A stretch of 64,000 nt of DNA from positions 1-64,000 of the forward strand of contig CANMRT010000001.1 of the NCBI GenBank assembly GCA_947500415.1, in the 5' to 3' direction. The stretch comes from an uncultured Roseicyclus sp. (GTDB lineage: Bacteria; Pseudomonadota; Alphaproteobacteria; Rhodobacterales; Rhodobacteraceae). A model generated the notes under the pieces. It was not told where the DNA came from. It searched no databases and saw only the letters and a list, made by a program, of their open reading frames with translations. The position numbers were made by a program, and so were the translations under genes. This document shows, piece after piece, positions 1 to 8,434 of this stretch; positions within the stretch are counted from its first letter, which is position 1; each line of letters opens with the position of its first letter.

Positions 1-133
1 GAGAACGGCTGTCGCGGGCGTGAGTGGTGGGGATGGGATTGAAATAATCCGGGGTGATCAAGCCGAGTCGGAGCGACGCGCAGGCGGAGAGATTCGCGGA
101 TGTTGGCGAATCTTTGGTGGAATGGTGTGCCGC

Positions 134-592
134 TCAGGCTTCAGAAGGATTCAGACGCCAGACGGAAAGGTTCAGCGCTCCAGCAACGCTCACCCACAGC
201 AGATACGGTGCCATCAGCCAGCCAGCCAGCGTGTCGACAGCGAAAAAGCTAAGCATGGACCCCAGGACCGCTAGCCAAAGGCAAACCAGCACAAGCATTC
301 CGGCCCGGATCCGTTCAAGCCCAAAGAAGACCGGTGTCCATAGCGCGTTCAAAGCGATCTGCATCGCCCAAAACCCCATCGCGTGGGCATTGCCATTGAC
401 CACCGCCACACGCGACGCAGCGTAGGCCGAGGCGATGTAAAGGATTGTCCAGGCGACCGGGAACAACCAATCGGGCGGCGTCCACGTCGGTTTGGACAAG
501 GCGCGATACCAGGGTCCGGGCGGAAACATCGACCCTGTAGCCGCTGCCGCGCAGCATGCGCCCAAAAACAGAAGAAATACTGTCCAATCCAT
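134..592 (-). CDS. tspO: TspO/MBR family tryptophan-rich sensory protein
   Basis: A 152-residue protein with about five hydrophobic segments and many Trp and aromatic residues. It carries the family signatures WYRALSKPTWTPPDWLF (near residues 28-44) and WTPVFFGLE (near residue 86), the length and layout of bacterial TspO/MBR proteins. The family binds porphyrins and cholesterol-like ligands in the membrane. In Rhodobacter, TspO dampens photosynthesis gene expression in response to oxygen. Its ATG start lies at 592. It runs in the same direction as the transglycosylase upstream but 53 bp separate them, so co-transcription is possible and not shown. Family assignment is firm; the physiological role here is inferred. 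Confidence 0.93.
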   Translation of the reverse strand: MDWTVFLLFLGACCAAAATGSMFPPGPWYRALSKPTWTPPDWLFPVAWTILYIASAYAASRVAVVNGNAHAMGFWAMQIALNALWTPVFFGLERIRAGMLVLVCLWLAVLGSMLSFFAVDTLAGWLMAPYLLWVSVAGALNLSVWRLNPSEA

Positions 593-645
593 AATCCGTA
601 CCTATAGCAAAGCGCGACCTGGTCCAGCGATCATTCCGCAGGCGG

Positions 646-2592
646 CTATTGCACCAATCGTTCGCTGAGCCCCAAAGTCGGCAGTTCTCCAGTCAACTGC
701 GCTTCGTAAATCGGCAAGCTCTCGATCACGCGCATGATGTAGTTGCGCGTCTCCGAGAAAGGAACATCCTCGATCCAATCCAGAACGTCGTCTGCATCAC
801 GGGGGTCGCCAAACCGTTCCAGCCACTGACGCACACGGCCCGGACCGGCATTGTACCCGACGGACACAAGAATGGGATTGTCGTTGTAGGCCCCAAGCAA
901 CCCGTCGATGTAGTTTGATCCGAGCAAAACGTTGTAAGCCGGATCGTTGCGGAGTCTTGAAAGGGAGAAGTCGATCCCCAGATCGCTTGCGGAATCCTGA
1001 CCCGTGCCCGGCATCACTTGCATCAAACCGAGAGCACCCGCACCAGACTCAACCACTGGGTCAAACTCGCTTTCCCGCCGCGCGATGGCGAGGGCGAAGG
1101 CTCGGGGAATGGGAAGGGACACATCCTCCAGATCAGCCAAGGGGTAGTAGGCGCGGAAGATCTCGTGGCCCGATTGCGCCGCGCGCTTGGCCACGACCAA
1201 CGCGAAGTGCGGCTCTCCCAAATCAAGCATCAGATCGCCCATCATACCCGCTTCGCGTTCATTCAGACGCTCGGTGATGTGGGTAAAGAAGCGTTCTGCC
1301 AGTGTGCGTTGATCGGCGGTATAAAGCAGCATCGCGGCATGGAAGACAGGCAGATTGGTGAATTCAGCCGTCGCCCAATTGCCGTAGTCGCGGTCACCGA
1401 GGAATTCAGGGTTCACTGGATACCCGCCCCGTTCTTGCGCCAACTGGCCATAGAAGCTGGATTGATACTGCGCGCCAAGGGCGTAGGCCTCAGCGGCTTG
1501 TTCAGCGTTTCCTGCGGCTTCATGGGCGCGGCCAAGCCAATATCCTGCGCGCCCGACCGAGATGGGCGAGAAGACAACTTCACGGAAGTCCGAGAAATGG
1601 CGGATCGCTGTGTCGTAATTGCCCAGTTGGAAGGCGCAATATCCGGCAATCCATTCCAGATCGGCAAAGCGAATGTAGTCATCCGTCGGATCAATCCGAT
1701 TGGAAGATGCATACTCATAACAGGCCGCGTGATTGCCTTCACGCATGACGTCCCGCGCAAGATCAGCCCGTCGGCGGCCCCACGCCGCTGGTCGGCCAAG
1801 GTCCTCTGCACTGCCCGAGTGCTCCATCATCAATTCGGCTGCCGTGTCCCAATAGCCTTCGGCCATGCGCCAGATAAACCGCTCATAAGACAGGCCAGGA
1901 TGATCGCGCAGAGATGCCGGCACGGCATCGATCAGTTCATTCACGCCGGCACGCCGATCGCGCAAAGCCAAACGGGCCTCGGCCATGGCCACCCACCCTT
2001 CGGGAACAAGCGAGAACATCGCCCGCGCTCGCGCCTCAGATCCTTCCCAAAGGAGGTGATCGAGCCGTTCGATGTGATGCGCTTCAGTCAGGATCGAACC
2101 GTAGGCGCGGTTGAGGGCCTGTGCCTGAGGGCCGGTCATTACAAGTGACGTCCAGGCTCGGACCACCTCGGCTTCAGCCGCGACGCGATCGCCCGTCTCT
2201 TCCAATGCCCGGGCATAGGCCAGTGCGCCAGCGCCGGTTTGCGGCAGCTCATCCGCGAAGAAATCCAACACGTTTTGCGGATCGCCGCCTTCGGGGATCG
2301 AAGGCTCCCCCTGTCTGCGCATATAGGGTAGGCCGGGCCAATCGGGATTGCGGTCAATGAAAGAGATATACTCGCCAAAGTCGCCTTCACCCCTGCGCAG
2401 ACGAGTCCAGGCCAAAAGATCCAGAGCGATGGGATCGTCAAGATCCTGAGCAGCCTCTGACCCACCCGCCAAATCGCCCGCATTGTAGGCTTCGAGCGCG
2501 GCGGCCAAAGCCTCTGCATCGGATTGTGCGGAAACATGTGCGGGAACCGTTGCAAGAACGGCGAGGAAACATAGGGGTATCAGGCGTCGCAT
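646..2592 (-). CDS. Soluble lytic murein transglycosylase (Slt-type)
   Basis: A 648-residue periplasmic enzyme that cleaves the MurNAc-GlcNAc bond of peptidoglycan with formation of 1,6-anhydroMurNAc. The start at 2592 was chosen because [20 protein letters not shown] followed by SAQ is a clean signal peptide; an in-frame extension to 2724 has no such logic and would run into the dapA promoter region. The middle is a long alpha-superhelical U/L domain. The C-terminal SLT domain shows the catalytic Glu in [10 protein letters not shown], then [13 protein letters not shown] and [14 protein letters not shown]. The gene is divergent from dapA. Which Slt subclass it belongs to cannot be told from motifs alone. 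Confidence 0.93.
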   Translation of the reverse strand: MRRLIPLCFLAVLATVPAHVSAQSDAEALAAALEAYNAGDLAGGSEAAQDLDDPIALDLLAWTRLRRGEGDFGEYISFIDRNPDWPGLPYMRRQGEPSIPEGGDPQNVLDFFADELPQTGAGALAYARALEETGDRVAAEAEVVRAWTSLVMTGPQAQALNRAYGSILTEAHHIERLDHLLWEGSEARARAMFSLVPEGWVAMAEARLALRDRRAGVNELIDAVPASLRDHPGLSYERFIWRMAEGYWDTAAELMMEHSGSAEDLGRPAAWGRRRADLARDVMREGNHAACYEYASSNRIDPTDDYIRFADLEWIAGYCAFQLGNYDTAIRHFSDFREVVFSPISVGRAGYWLGRAHEAAGNAEQAAEAYALGAQYQSSFYGQLAQERGGYPVNPEFLGDRDYGNWATAEFTNLPVFHAAMLLYTADQRTLAERFFTHITERLNEREAGMMGDLMLDLGEPHFALVVAKRAAQSGHEIFRAYYPLADLEDVSLPIPRAFALAIARRESEFDPVVESGAGALGLMQVMPGTGQDSASDLGIDFSLSRLRNDPAYNVLLGSNYIDGLLGAYNDNPILVSVGYNAGPGRVRQWLERFGDPRDADDVLDWIEDVPFSETRNYIMRVIESLPIYEAQLTGELPTLGLSERLVQ

Positions 2593-2746
2593 GATGGCGG
2601 CGTCTCCAAATTCGTCAAATCCCCCGATGGCGCAAGATAGGGGAGATACGCAAAGACGCAACTCACGAACTTGGCAATTCGGTGAATGGCGCGTATTGGG
2701 ACGGCACTTCGTCCCGAAATCCACATGGAAACAAAGGAAGCGCGTG

Positions 2747-3619
2747 ATGTTCCAAGGCTCTCAAGTCGCACTGGTCACTCCGATGGCAAACGGATCGGTG
2801 GATTTCGACGCGCTCAAACGCCTTGTGGAATGGCACGTAGCCGAGGGGACTCATGGCTTGGTGCCGGTTGGCACTACTGGCGAGAGCCCCACGCTGACCC
2901 ATGAAGAACATGAGGCTGTGATCCGCTGTGTCGTGGAAACGGCAAACGGGCGCTTACCTGTCATGGCAGGTGCGGGATCGAACAACACGACCGAGGCCCT
3001 GCGTTTTGTGGAATTCGCCAAGGAGGTCGGTGCGGATGCCGCGCTTGTGGTGACGCCTTACTATAATAAGCCAACGCAGCGTGGGCTGATCGCGCATTTC
3101 AGTGCACTGAACGCGGTTGGCATTCCGATCTATATCTACAATATCCCGCCGCGCTCGGTCATCGACATGACGCCTGAGACGATGGGTGAATTGGCGAAGC
3201 TTGAGAATATCGTCGGCGTGAAGGATGCGACCGCTGATCTGAGCCGGGTGCCGAAAACGCGCCTGACCTGCGGGACGGAATTCATCCAGCTCTCGGGCGA
3301 AGATCCTACCGCCGTGGGCTTCAATGCGCAGGGTGGGCATGGGTGTATCAGTGTCACGGCCAACGTCGCGCCGCGGCTTTGTTCCGAGATGCAGACGGCC
3401 ACGCTGTCGGGCGACTATGCGACCGCTTTGGAATATCAGGACCGGCTGATGCCGCTTCATGCCGCGATTTTTGCGGAGCCAGGGTTGGCCGGGGCGAAAT
3501 ACGGGCTGTCGGTTCTGGGTCATTGCAGCGACGAGGTGCGCCTGCCGCTGACCGATGTAAGCGCAGAGACCAAGGCGCAGATCGAGGCGGGGATGCGCTA
3601 TGCGGGGCTGATCAACTGA
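2747..3619 (+). CDS. dapA: 4-hydroxy-tetrahydrodipicolinate synthase
   Basis: A 290-residue enzyme condensing pyruvate and aspartate semialdehyde, the first committed step of lysine and diaminopimelate synthesis. The N terminus [13 protein letters not shown] matches DapA, and AAAGGAAG at 2733-2740 is a good ribosome binding site for ATG 2747; an in-frame extension to 2591 is rejected for this reason. Visible are [10 protein letters not shown] (pyruvate-binding region), [10 protein letters not shown], the active-site Tyr in YIYNIPPRS and the Schiff-base Lys in VGVKDAT. Length is normal for the family. It is followed by a 150-bp gap with a large inverted repeat and then smpB. DapA next to smpB is a recurrent alphaproteobacterial arrangement. 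Confidence 0.97.
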   Translation: MFQGSQVALVTPMANGSVDFDALKRLVEWHVAEGTHGLVPVGTTGESPTLTHEEHEAVIRCVVETANGRLPVMAGAGSNNTTEALRFVEFAKEVGADAALVVTPYYNKPTQRGLIAHFSALNAVGIPIYIYNIPPRSVIDMTPETMGELAKLENIVGVKDATADLSRVPKTRLTCGTEFIQLSGEDPTAVGFNAQGGHGCISVTANVAPRLCSEMQTATLSGDYATALEYQDRLMPLHAAIFAEPGLAGAKYGLSVLGHCSDEVRLPLTDVSAETKAQIEAGMRYAGLIN

Positions 3620-3668
3620 GGTTGCAAGGTTGCAACTACACCTTAAGCCTCTGAATTTGTTAAAATAA

Positions 3669-3704
3669 GGCGATCTTGTTTACATTTGATTAACCAAGAT
3701 CGCC
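3669..3704. repeat. Perfect 10-bp inverted repeat between dapA and smpB
   Basis: GGCGATCTTG (3669-3678) is matched exactly by CAAGATCGCC (3695-3704) across a 16-nt AT-rich spacer containing TTAAC. There is no downstream T-run on the + strand, so a classical terminator for dapA is unlikely. On the minus strand the stem is followed by TTATTTTAA, a poor T-tract, but no minus-strand gene ends here. It may be an operator or an mRNA-stabilising hairpin. Confidence 0.6.
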
Positions 3705-3770
3705 CATCTCGCGCGTGCGTCAGATGCAGGCGGACTAGCCGTCGGGACCGCAAACCCCTATATCGCGCCC

Positions 3771-4247
3771 ATGGCCAAGCAACCCGACAACCCAAACTAC
3801 AAAGTCATCGCCGAAAACCGGCGGGCGCGCTTCGATTATGCAATCGAAAGCGATCTTGAGGTTGGGATCATTCTGGAAGGGTCGGAGGTCAAAAGCCTGC
3901 GCTCTGGCGGCTCGAACATCGCGGAGAGCTATGCGGAGGTGAAGGACGGTGAGCTGTGGCTCGTGAACTCCTACATCGCGCCCTACAAACAAGCCAAGAC
4001 GTTCCAGCACGAGGAAAAGCGCCGCCGCAAACTGCTGGCCTCCAAACGCGAACTGTCACGCCTTTGGAATGCCACGCAGCGCGAGGGCATGACGCTTGTG
4101 CCGCTGGTCATGTACTTCAACCACAAGGGCTTCGTGAAAATGAAGATCGGCGTCGCGAAGGGTAAGAAGAACCAGGACAAACGCGAGACGTCGGCCAAGC
4201 GCGATTGGAACCGGCAAAAGCAGCGTTTGCTGAAGCAGAACGGCTGA
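3771..4247 (+). CDS. smpB: SsrA (tmRNA)-binding protein SmpB
   Basis: A 158-residue RNA-binding protein that delivers tmRNA to stalled ribosomes for trans-translation. Family motifs are clear: an N-terminal OB-fold core with [13 protein letters not shown], then NSYIAPY, and RELSRL before the basic C-terminal tail [15 protein letters not shown] that enters the empty mRNA channel. Length fits SmpB. The tmRNA gene itself was not found in this window. SmpB lies about 4 kb from arfB, the second rescue factor of the window. Confidence 0.97.
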   Translation: MAKQPDNPNYKVIAENRRARFDYAIESDLEVGIILEGSEVKSLRSGGSNIAESYAEVKDGELWLVNSYIAPYKQAKTFQHEEKRRRKLLASKRELSRLWNATQREGMTLVPLVMYFNHKGFVKMKIGVAKGKKNQDKRETSAKRDWNRQKQRLLKQNG

Positions 4248-4352
4248 GGTTGCTGGGAAAACAAGCAGCCTTTCCCCCTGCCGATCATTTCTTATGCAAG
4301 TTACTGCACCTTCCATGGGGCCACCCTCGGCCCCAACAGGAAGGGACACACC

Positions 4353-4640
4353 ATGGAACTCATCATCTCTCTGATCGCAGGCGCGGTGGGCGGTAACGCT
4401 GCCGGCGCTGTTGCACCCCGGATCAACCAGGGCACGATCATCAACTCCATCGCAGGTATCGTTGGCGGCGGCTTGGGCGGCACGATCCTGTCGGCCATTG
4501 GCCTTGGCGGCGTCGCGGAAGCGGCCGCGGGTGGTGGCATGGATATCGGTGCGATTCTGGCGCAGGTCGCCGGTGGTGGCGTCGGTGGCGGCGCGGGTCT
4601 CGCGATTGTCAGCGTCATCCGCAACATGATCGGGCGCTGA
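4353..4640 (+). CDS. Small glycine-rich membrane protein of unknown function
   Basis: A 95-residue protein, nearly all Gly, Ala, Ile and Val, with small-residue spacing (AGAVGGNAAGAVAP, GGGLGGTILSAIG, GGGVGGGAGLAI) that looks like glycine-zipper transmembrane helices. AGGAAGGGA at 4339-4347 upstream of ATG 4353 is a plausible ribosome binding site, and codon use matches the neighbours. It sits alone between smpB and sseA and is followed by a GC-rich hairpin. I do not recognise a named family. Its likely location is the inner membrane; function unknown. Confidence 0.75.
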   Translation: MELIISLIAGAVGGNAAGAVAPRINQGTIINSIAGIVGGGLGGTILSAIGLGGVAEAAAGGGMDIGAILAQVAGGGVGGGAGLAIVSVIRNMIGR

Positions 4641-4650
4641 TCCCATTCCT

Positions 4651-4678
4651 CCCAAGGCGTGGGCGACTGCGCCTTGGG
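4651..4678 (+). terminator. GC-rich hairpin after the glycine-rich gene
   Basis: CCCAAGGCG (4651-4659) pairs perfectly with CGCCTTGGG (4670-4678) across a 10-nt loop, 11 nt after the stop codon. No T-run follows, so it may stabilise the transcript or terminate weakly. Confidence 0.5.
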
Positions 4679-4749
4679 GGTCCAAGACTTGCGCGACTGG
4701 CGCAGCAAGCGTAGGCCTATCTCGTCCATAAAGCAGACGGGGATGCATC

Positions 4750-5613
4750 ATGGCTGGCGTGATTACAGGCGACGATCCGAGAACACTGGTTTCGACCGAT
4801 TGGCTTGCCGCGCACCTTAATGACCCCGATCTTCGCGTAATCGACGCCTCCTACTATCTGGCCGAGATGGGCCGTGACGCGATAGCGGAATACGATGCGG
4901 GCCACATTCCCGGCGCGCGTTTCTTTGACATTGATGAGATTTCTGACGCTCGTTCCGCGCTGCCCCACATGGTCGCGCCGGTGGAGAAATTCATGTCGCG
5001 GATGCGGGCCATGGGCGTGGGCGATGGCCACCAGGTCGTGGTCTACGACGGCATGGGCCTGTTCTCCGCCGCGCGGGTTTGGTGGAACTTCCGCCTGATG
5101 GGCAAGACCGATGTGGCCGTTCTCGACGGCGGTTTCCCCAAGTGGCAGGCCGAGGGGCACCCGGTTGAAGATATGCCGCCCGTTGTGCGCGATCGTCACA
5201 TGACCGTTCAGCGACAGGCGCATCTTGTGAAGGACGTCACGCAAGTGGCCTCGGCCAGTAAGCTTGGTGATTGGCAGATCGTCGATGCACGCGGACCGGG
5301 TCGGTTTCGGGGCGAAGAGCCCGAGGCGCGGCCCGGATTGCGTGCGGGTCATATCCCGAATTCCAAGAACGTCCACTACGCCACGCTTTTCAACGCCGAC
5401 GGCACGATGAAAGAGGGCGACGCCCTGCGCGCGGCGTTTGAGGCTTCGGGTGTGGATGTCGACAAACGCATCATCACGACTTGCGGGTCCGGTGTGACTG
5501 CCGCGATCCTGATGCTTGGCCTGACAAGGCTCGGGAACCTCGACGTATCGCTCTACGACGGGTCCTGGGCAGAATGGGGGCAATTCGAACAACTCACGGT
5601 CGAAACCGGATGA
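4750..5613 (+). CDS. sseA: 3-mercaptopyruvate/thiosulfate sulfurtransferase (SseA type)
   Basis: A 287-residue tandem-rhodanese protein that transfers sulfane sulfur from 3-mercaptopyruvate or thiosulfate to a thiol or cyanide acceptor. The N-terminal rhodanese domain begins near VSTDWLAAHL and contains YDAGHIPGARFFDID. The C-terminal domain carries the catalytic loop TTCGSGVTA, whose CGSGVTA form is characteristic of mercaptopyruvate sulfurtransferases. Start and length are normal. Its stop overlaps the start of the GNAT gene by ATGA, so the two are translated together. Substrate preference is inferred from the loop only. Confidence 0.94.
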   Translation: MAGVITGDDPRTLVSTDWLAAHLNDPDLRVIDASYYLAEMGRDAIAEYDAGHIPGARFFDIDEISDARSALPHMVAPVEKFMSRMRAMGVGDGHQVVVYDGMGLFSAARVWWNFRLMGKTDVAVLDGGFPKWQAEGHPVEDMPPVVRDRHMTVQRQAHLVKDVTQVASASKLGDWQIVDARGPGRFRGEEPEARPGLRAGHIPNSKNVHYATLFNADGTMKEGDALRAAFEASGVDVDKRIITTCGSGVTAAILMLGLTRLGNLDVSLYDGSWAEWGQFEQLTVETG

Positions 5614-6164
5614 ATGTCATTCCCGCGGGTACCGAAGTTCCCTTCACGATCACTTATCTTGAGATGACCCAGCGCCCTGTTTTCGGGGTCGCGCAGTTGG
5701 ATGGTGACATCCGACTGGAGCGCGCGATTGATCCGCCGGTCTGGTACTTCCTGTCCCTCTACGATGCCGTGGGGCGCGAATACGAATGGCTGGACCGGTT
5801 CGAGCAAGCCGAAGAAGACCCCGCCGCCCTACAGGCCTTTGTGCGCAGCCCGGACGTCGTGATCTGGACCGCCATTCGGAATGGATGGCCTGCGGGGTTC
5901 TTCATGCTGGATTGGCGCGAGGCGGGTTCATGTGACCTCGCCTATTTTGGACTTGTCCCGCAGGCTGTTGGGACGGGTCTTGGACGTCCCTTGCTGCAAA
6001 CCGCGATTGCCATGGGATGGGAGCGCACGAGCGTTGAGAAGATGACGGTAAACACCTGTACCCTCGACCACCCGTCCGCCTTGCCTCTCTACCAAAAGAT
6101 GGGCTTCGTACCGGTCGAACGCGAGGACCGCACACGCGTGCTGGTCTATGATCGAAAGGCCTGA
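5610..6164 (+). CDS. GNAT-family N-acetyltransferase
   Basis: A 184-residue acetyl-CoA-dependent acetyltransferase of unknown substrate. The ATG at 5610 overlaps the sseA stop (ATGA), giving MNVIPAGTEVPF; a longer in-frame version would lie inside sseA. The GNAT core is visible: LAYFGLVPQAVGTGLGRPLL is beta4 plus the acetyl-CoA pyrophosphate-binding loop (Q/RxxGxG/A), followed by TCTLDHPSALPLYQKMGFVP, which is motif B. The aminotransferase begins 5 bp downstream, so sseA, this gene and the aminotransferase probably form one operon. Alternative acceptors (amino acids, amines, protein N termini) cannot be separated by sequence alone. Confidence 0.88.
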   Translation: MNVIPAGTEVPFTITYLEMTQRPVFGVAQLDGDIRLERAIDPPVWYFLSLYDAVGREYEWLDRFEQAEEDPAALQAFVRSPDVVIWTAIRNGWPAGFFMLDWREAGSCDLAYFGLVPQAVGTGLGRPLLQTAIAMGWERTSVEKMTVNTCTLDHPSALPLYQKMGFVPVEREDRTRVLVYDRKA

Positions 6165-6169
6165 GGCTG

Positions 6170-7354
6170 ATGTTTGAGTCTCTCTCAACGCCAAAGCCGG
6201 ACAAGATCATCGAACTGATGGGGATGTTCGCGGCTGACCCCCGGCCCAACAAGGTTGACCTTGGCGTTGGCGTCTACCGCGCACCCGATGGGCGCACCCC
6301 GATCATGGCCGCCGTAAAGGCTGCAGAACAGCGAATTTGGGACGCGCAGGACACCAAGGGTTATGTGGGCTTTGCCGGTGACGCCGCGTTCCATGCCGCC
6401 ATGAAACGCCTGATCCTGGGCGATGCTGTTCCCGCAGATCGAGTCGCTGCTTGTGCTACGCCGGGTGGCACTGGCGCTGTGCGTCAGATCCTCGAAATGG
6501 TGAAAGAGGTAAGGCCTGACGCACAGATCTGGATCTCTGATCCGAGTTGGCCAAACCATGCCGCGATCGCGGATCATTTGGGGCTGAAGCGATGTACCTA
6601 CCGCTACTATGATTGGGCCACAGGTGGCATTGATCGCGCCGGTGCCTTCGCCGATCTATCCGCCGCGCGCGCTGGCGATCTGATCCTGCTTCACGGCTGC
6701 TGCCACAACCCGACGGGTGCGGATTTCACATCGGACGATTGGGCCGAGATCGCTGCCATTTGCAAACGCACAGGCGCGATCCCGTTCATCGATATGGCAT
6801 ATCAAGGCTTCGGGGATGGGGTTGAGGAAGACGCGGCCGGAACGCGTTTTCTGGCGGCGAACCTGCCGGAGTGTTTGATTGCAGCCAGCGGGTCGAAGAA
6901 CTTCGGCCTATACCGAGATCGCGTCGGCATCGCTGTCGCTGTGACCGCTGCCGGCGCGGCGCGTGACGCGGCGGTGTCGCAATTGGTGGCGATGAACCGA
7001 ATGGCCTATTCCTTCCCGCCCGATCACGGCGCTCGGATCGTCGACGTGATCCTTTCAGACGAGGCGTTGCATGCGGAGTGGATGGATGAGCTGACGCACA
7101 TGCGGGTGTCGATGCAGGCCAATCGCAAGGCTCTGGCTGACGCTCTGCGGGACTTGTTGGGCTCGGATCGCTTTGGGTTTTTGGCCGCGCACAAAGGCAT
7201 GTTCTCATTGTGTGGGATTACGCCTGAACAAGCGATTGAGCTGCGGAAAAAGTACGGCGTCTATATCGTCGAAGATGGGCGGATGAATGTGGCAGGCCTG
7301 ACCCAGACCAACATTCCGATCGTCGCAAAGGCCATGGCGGCGGTGTTGCGGTAG
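6170..7354 (+). CDS. Class I aromatic amino acid / aspartate aminotransferase
   Basis: A 394-residue PLP enzyme of fold type I, subfamily I-alpha (AspC/TyrB). It begins MFESLSTPKPDKIIELM and contains KVDLGVGVYR, the TPGGTGAVRQ loop, HGCCHNPTG (substrate and PLP contact), the DMAYQGFGDG stretch with PLP-contacting Asp and Tyr, and the Schiff-base Lys in SGSKNFGLYRDRVG. Likely activity is transfer between aromatic amino acids or aspartate and 2-oxoglutarate. SseA and an acetyltransferase precede it with almost no gaps. AspC and TyrB are hard to tell apart without alignment. Confidence 0.93.
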   Translation: MFESLSTPKPDKIIELMGMFAADPRPNKVDLGVGVYRAPDGRTPIMAAVKAAEQRIWDAQDTKGYVGFAGDAAFHAAMKRLILGDAVPADRVAACATPGGTGAVRQILEMVKEVRPDAQIWISDPSWPNHAAIADHLGLKRCTYRYYDWATGGIDRAGAFADLSAARAGDLILLHGCCHNPTGADFTSDDWAEIAAICKRTGAIPFIDMAYQGFGDGVEEDAAGTRFLAANLPECLIAASGSKNFGLYRDRVGIAVAVTAAGAARDAAVSQLVAMNRMAYSFPPDHGARIVDVILSDEALHAEWMDELTHMRVSMQANRKALADALRDLLGSDRFGFLAAHKGMFSLCGITPEQAIELRKKYGVYIVEDGRMNVAGLTQTNIPIVAKAMAAVLR

Positions 7355-7436
7355 GGCTTGCCTCGGGCTCGGATTGGGCGTATCCGGCGCGCCTGCCCAT
7401 TTGGGCCAAGTCTCCGACTACCTTGTCAAAACGGAA

Positions 7437-8063
7437 ATGAAATCAATGACTAAACTCCTCCCCGGCGTTCTCGCCATGGCGGCCATCGTGGTCGCGTCGA
7501 ATATCCTTGTGCAATTCCTCTTCGGCCAATGGCTGACCTGGGGGGCTTTCACCTATCCACTCGCCTTCCTTGTGACCGACATCATGAACCGCGTTTATGG
7601 GGCTTCCATGGCCCGGCGCGTTGTTTTTGTTGGCTTTTTGGTGGGTGTTGCCTGCTCGCTGATCGGGACGCAGATCATGGGCGAGTTCGGGCCGCTGGTG
7701 ACGTTGCGCATCGCTTTGGGAAGTGGGATCGCGTTCCTGACGGCGCAGTTGCTGGACGTGGCCATTTTCGACCGGTTGCGGCATGGGAATTGGTGGCAAG
7801 CTCCTGTTATTTCTAGCTTAATTGGGTCTTCCGTCGACACGGCACTGTTCTTCTTCATCGCGTTCTCGGGCGCTTTGAACTCGGTTCTACCCGGCGATGT
7901 GGCCTGGGCGAATGAGGTTTTGCCGATCCTGGGCGTTGGGCCGGAAGCCGCTTTGTGGGTCAGCCTCGCCATCGCGGATTGGGGTGTCAAACTTGCCCTC
8001 GCTTTAATCGCGTTGATCCCATTCCGCCTCATCACACGGCGGTTTGTGGCACAGGTTGCGTAA
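7437..8063 (+). CDS. Queuosine precursor transporter (VUT family, YhhQ-like)
   Basis: A 208-residue inner-membrane protein with about six transmembrane helices. Its N-terminal half shows TYPLAFLVTDIMNRVYG, the hallmark of the vitamin uptake transporter family that imports queuosine precursors. SSVDTALFFFIAFSG and a C-terminal helix with KLALALIALIPFRL complete the fold. ATG 7437 (MKSMTKLLPG) is preferred over an in-frame extension to 7374; ATG 7446 is also possible. There is 82 bp after the aminotransferase, in which I could not convince myself of a preQ1 riboswitch. The leader RNA described next starts just after its stop codon. Confidence 0.88.
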   Translation: MKSMTKLLPGVLAMAAIVVASNILVQFLFGQWLTWGAFTYPLAFLVTDIMNRVYGASMARRVVFVGFLVGVACSLIGTQIMGEFGPLVTLRIALGSGIAFLTAQLLDVAIFDRLRHGNWWQAPVISSLIGSSVDTALFFFIAFSGALNSVLPGDVAWANEVLPILGVGPEAALWVSLAIADWGVKLALALIALIPFRLITRRFVAQVA

Positions 8064-8133
8064 TTTCTTTTGACATCCACAAAATCTGTGGCAGGCTGGG
8101 GATAACAGCAACCAATCGAAAGGAGGTGATCCA

Positions 8134-8190
8134 GTGTCTAGAAAGGTATTGGAGACGTGTGACGGGACAACTTGGGAGGCGCGCCTCTAG
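8134..8190 (+). CDS. 18-residue leader peptide with near-perfect Shine-Dalgarno
   Basis: GTG at 8134 opens an 18-codon frame ending with TAG at 8188-8190; the peptide is MSRKVLETCDGTTWEARL. The ribosome binding site AAAGGAGGTGATCC (8119-8132) matches the whole 3' end of 16S rRNA, far stronger than at any other gene in the window, with ideal spacing. The peptide has three Thr, one Cys and one Trp but no run of identical codons that would point to an amino acid. I do not recognise it. Its context inside a hairpin-rich, terminator-ended leader suggests that translating it matters more than the product. Confidence 0.6.
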   Translation: MSRKVLETCDGTTWEARL

Positions 8191-8259
8191 GGCAAACCCT
8201 TGGGCTTAGGCCCATCCCAAGGTGGTATATCCTAACCGATCCCACCTCCTGAACTTTCG

Positions 8260-8290
8260 AAAGGGCTGCTCACCTTGGGCAGCCCTTTTT
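8260..8290 (+). terminator. Rho-independent terminator of the leader RNA
   Basis: GGGCTGC (8263-8269) pairs with GCAGCCC (8279-8285), followed by five T residues (8286-8290) and preceded by A residues that can extend the stem. The loop and 3' arm contain ACCTTGGG, the target of the alternative antiterminator pairing with 8216-8223. Confidence 0.85.
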
Positions 8291-8300
8291 CGATGGAATA

Positions 8301-8418
8301 TGCGTTCAACTGAACGGAGATGCGTTCACTTGAGCAGAGTTTTTGCGAAAAATGCGTTCATCTGAGCAGATAAAAATGCGTTCAGATGGACGGGCCAATA
8401 TGTGCTCAGCTGAGCAGA
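8301..8418. repeat. Array of five imperfect palindromic repeats upstream of arfB
   Basis: Five related units begin at 8301, 8321, 8353, 8377 and 8401. Each reads close to TGCGTTCAnnTGAGCAGA, and four of five open with TGCGTTCA. The fifth contains the perfect palindrome TGCTCAGCTGAGCA (8403-8416); the first has CGTTCA-AC-TGAACG. Distances between starts are 20, 32, 24 and 24 bp. The array fills the space between the leader terminator and the arfB start, so it looks like a cluster of operator sites. Spacers are too short and irregular for CRISPR. Confidence 0.8.
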
Positions 8419-8434
8419 GTTTGACGAGGATGCG

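Larger units (their letters stand above)
8070..8290 (+). ncRNA. Attenuator-like leader RNA with short ORF, ahead of arfB
   Basis: This 220-nt stretch, co-oriented with arfB, starts at a TTGACA element (8070-8075) and ends at an intrinsic terminator. It holds an 18-codon ORF with a near-perfect Shine-Dalgarno (8119-8132). AGGAGGTG (8121-8128) is exactly complementary to CACCTCCT (8243-8250), so the 3' part can close the ribosome binding site. CCCAAGGT (8216-8223) can pair either with CCTTGGG upstream (8198-8204) or with ACCTTGGG (8272-8279) inside the terminator, and CTTGGG inside the ORF (8171-8176) is a third partner. These mutually exclusive pairings are the layout of a translation-sensing attenuator or of a peptide-coding small RNA. 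The boundaries are inferred; no clear -10 was seen at standard spacing. Confidence 0.6.

Noticed and set aside
54-425. Possible gene on the + strand at the left edge
   Set aside because: It is largely antisense to tspO and lacks motifs; the first 133 bases hold no supportable feature.
1018-2148. A 376-codon open frame on the + strand opposite the transglycosylase gene
   Set aside because: Shadow of slt; no motifs.
3655-3700. CtrA binding site (TTAA-N7-TTAA) near smpB
   Set aside because: Spacing is off by one or more bases and the half-sites are imperfect.
7355-7436. preQ1 riboswitch before the queuosine transporter
   Set aside because: The 82-bp gap has no convincing small pseudoknot or sequestered ribosome binding site.
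8301-8418. Palindromic array considered as CRISPR
   Set aside because: Spacers are only a few bases and irregular; repeats are imperfect and operator-like.
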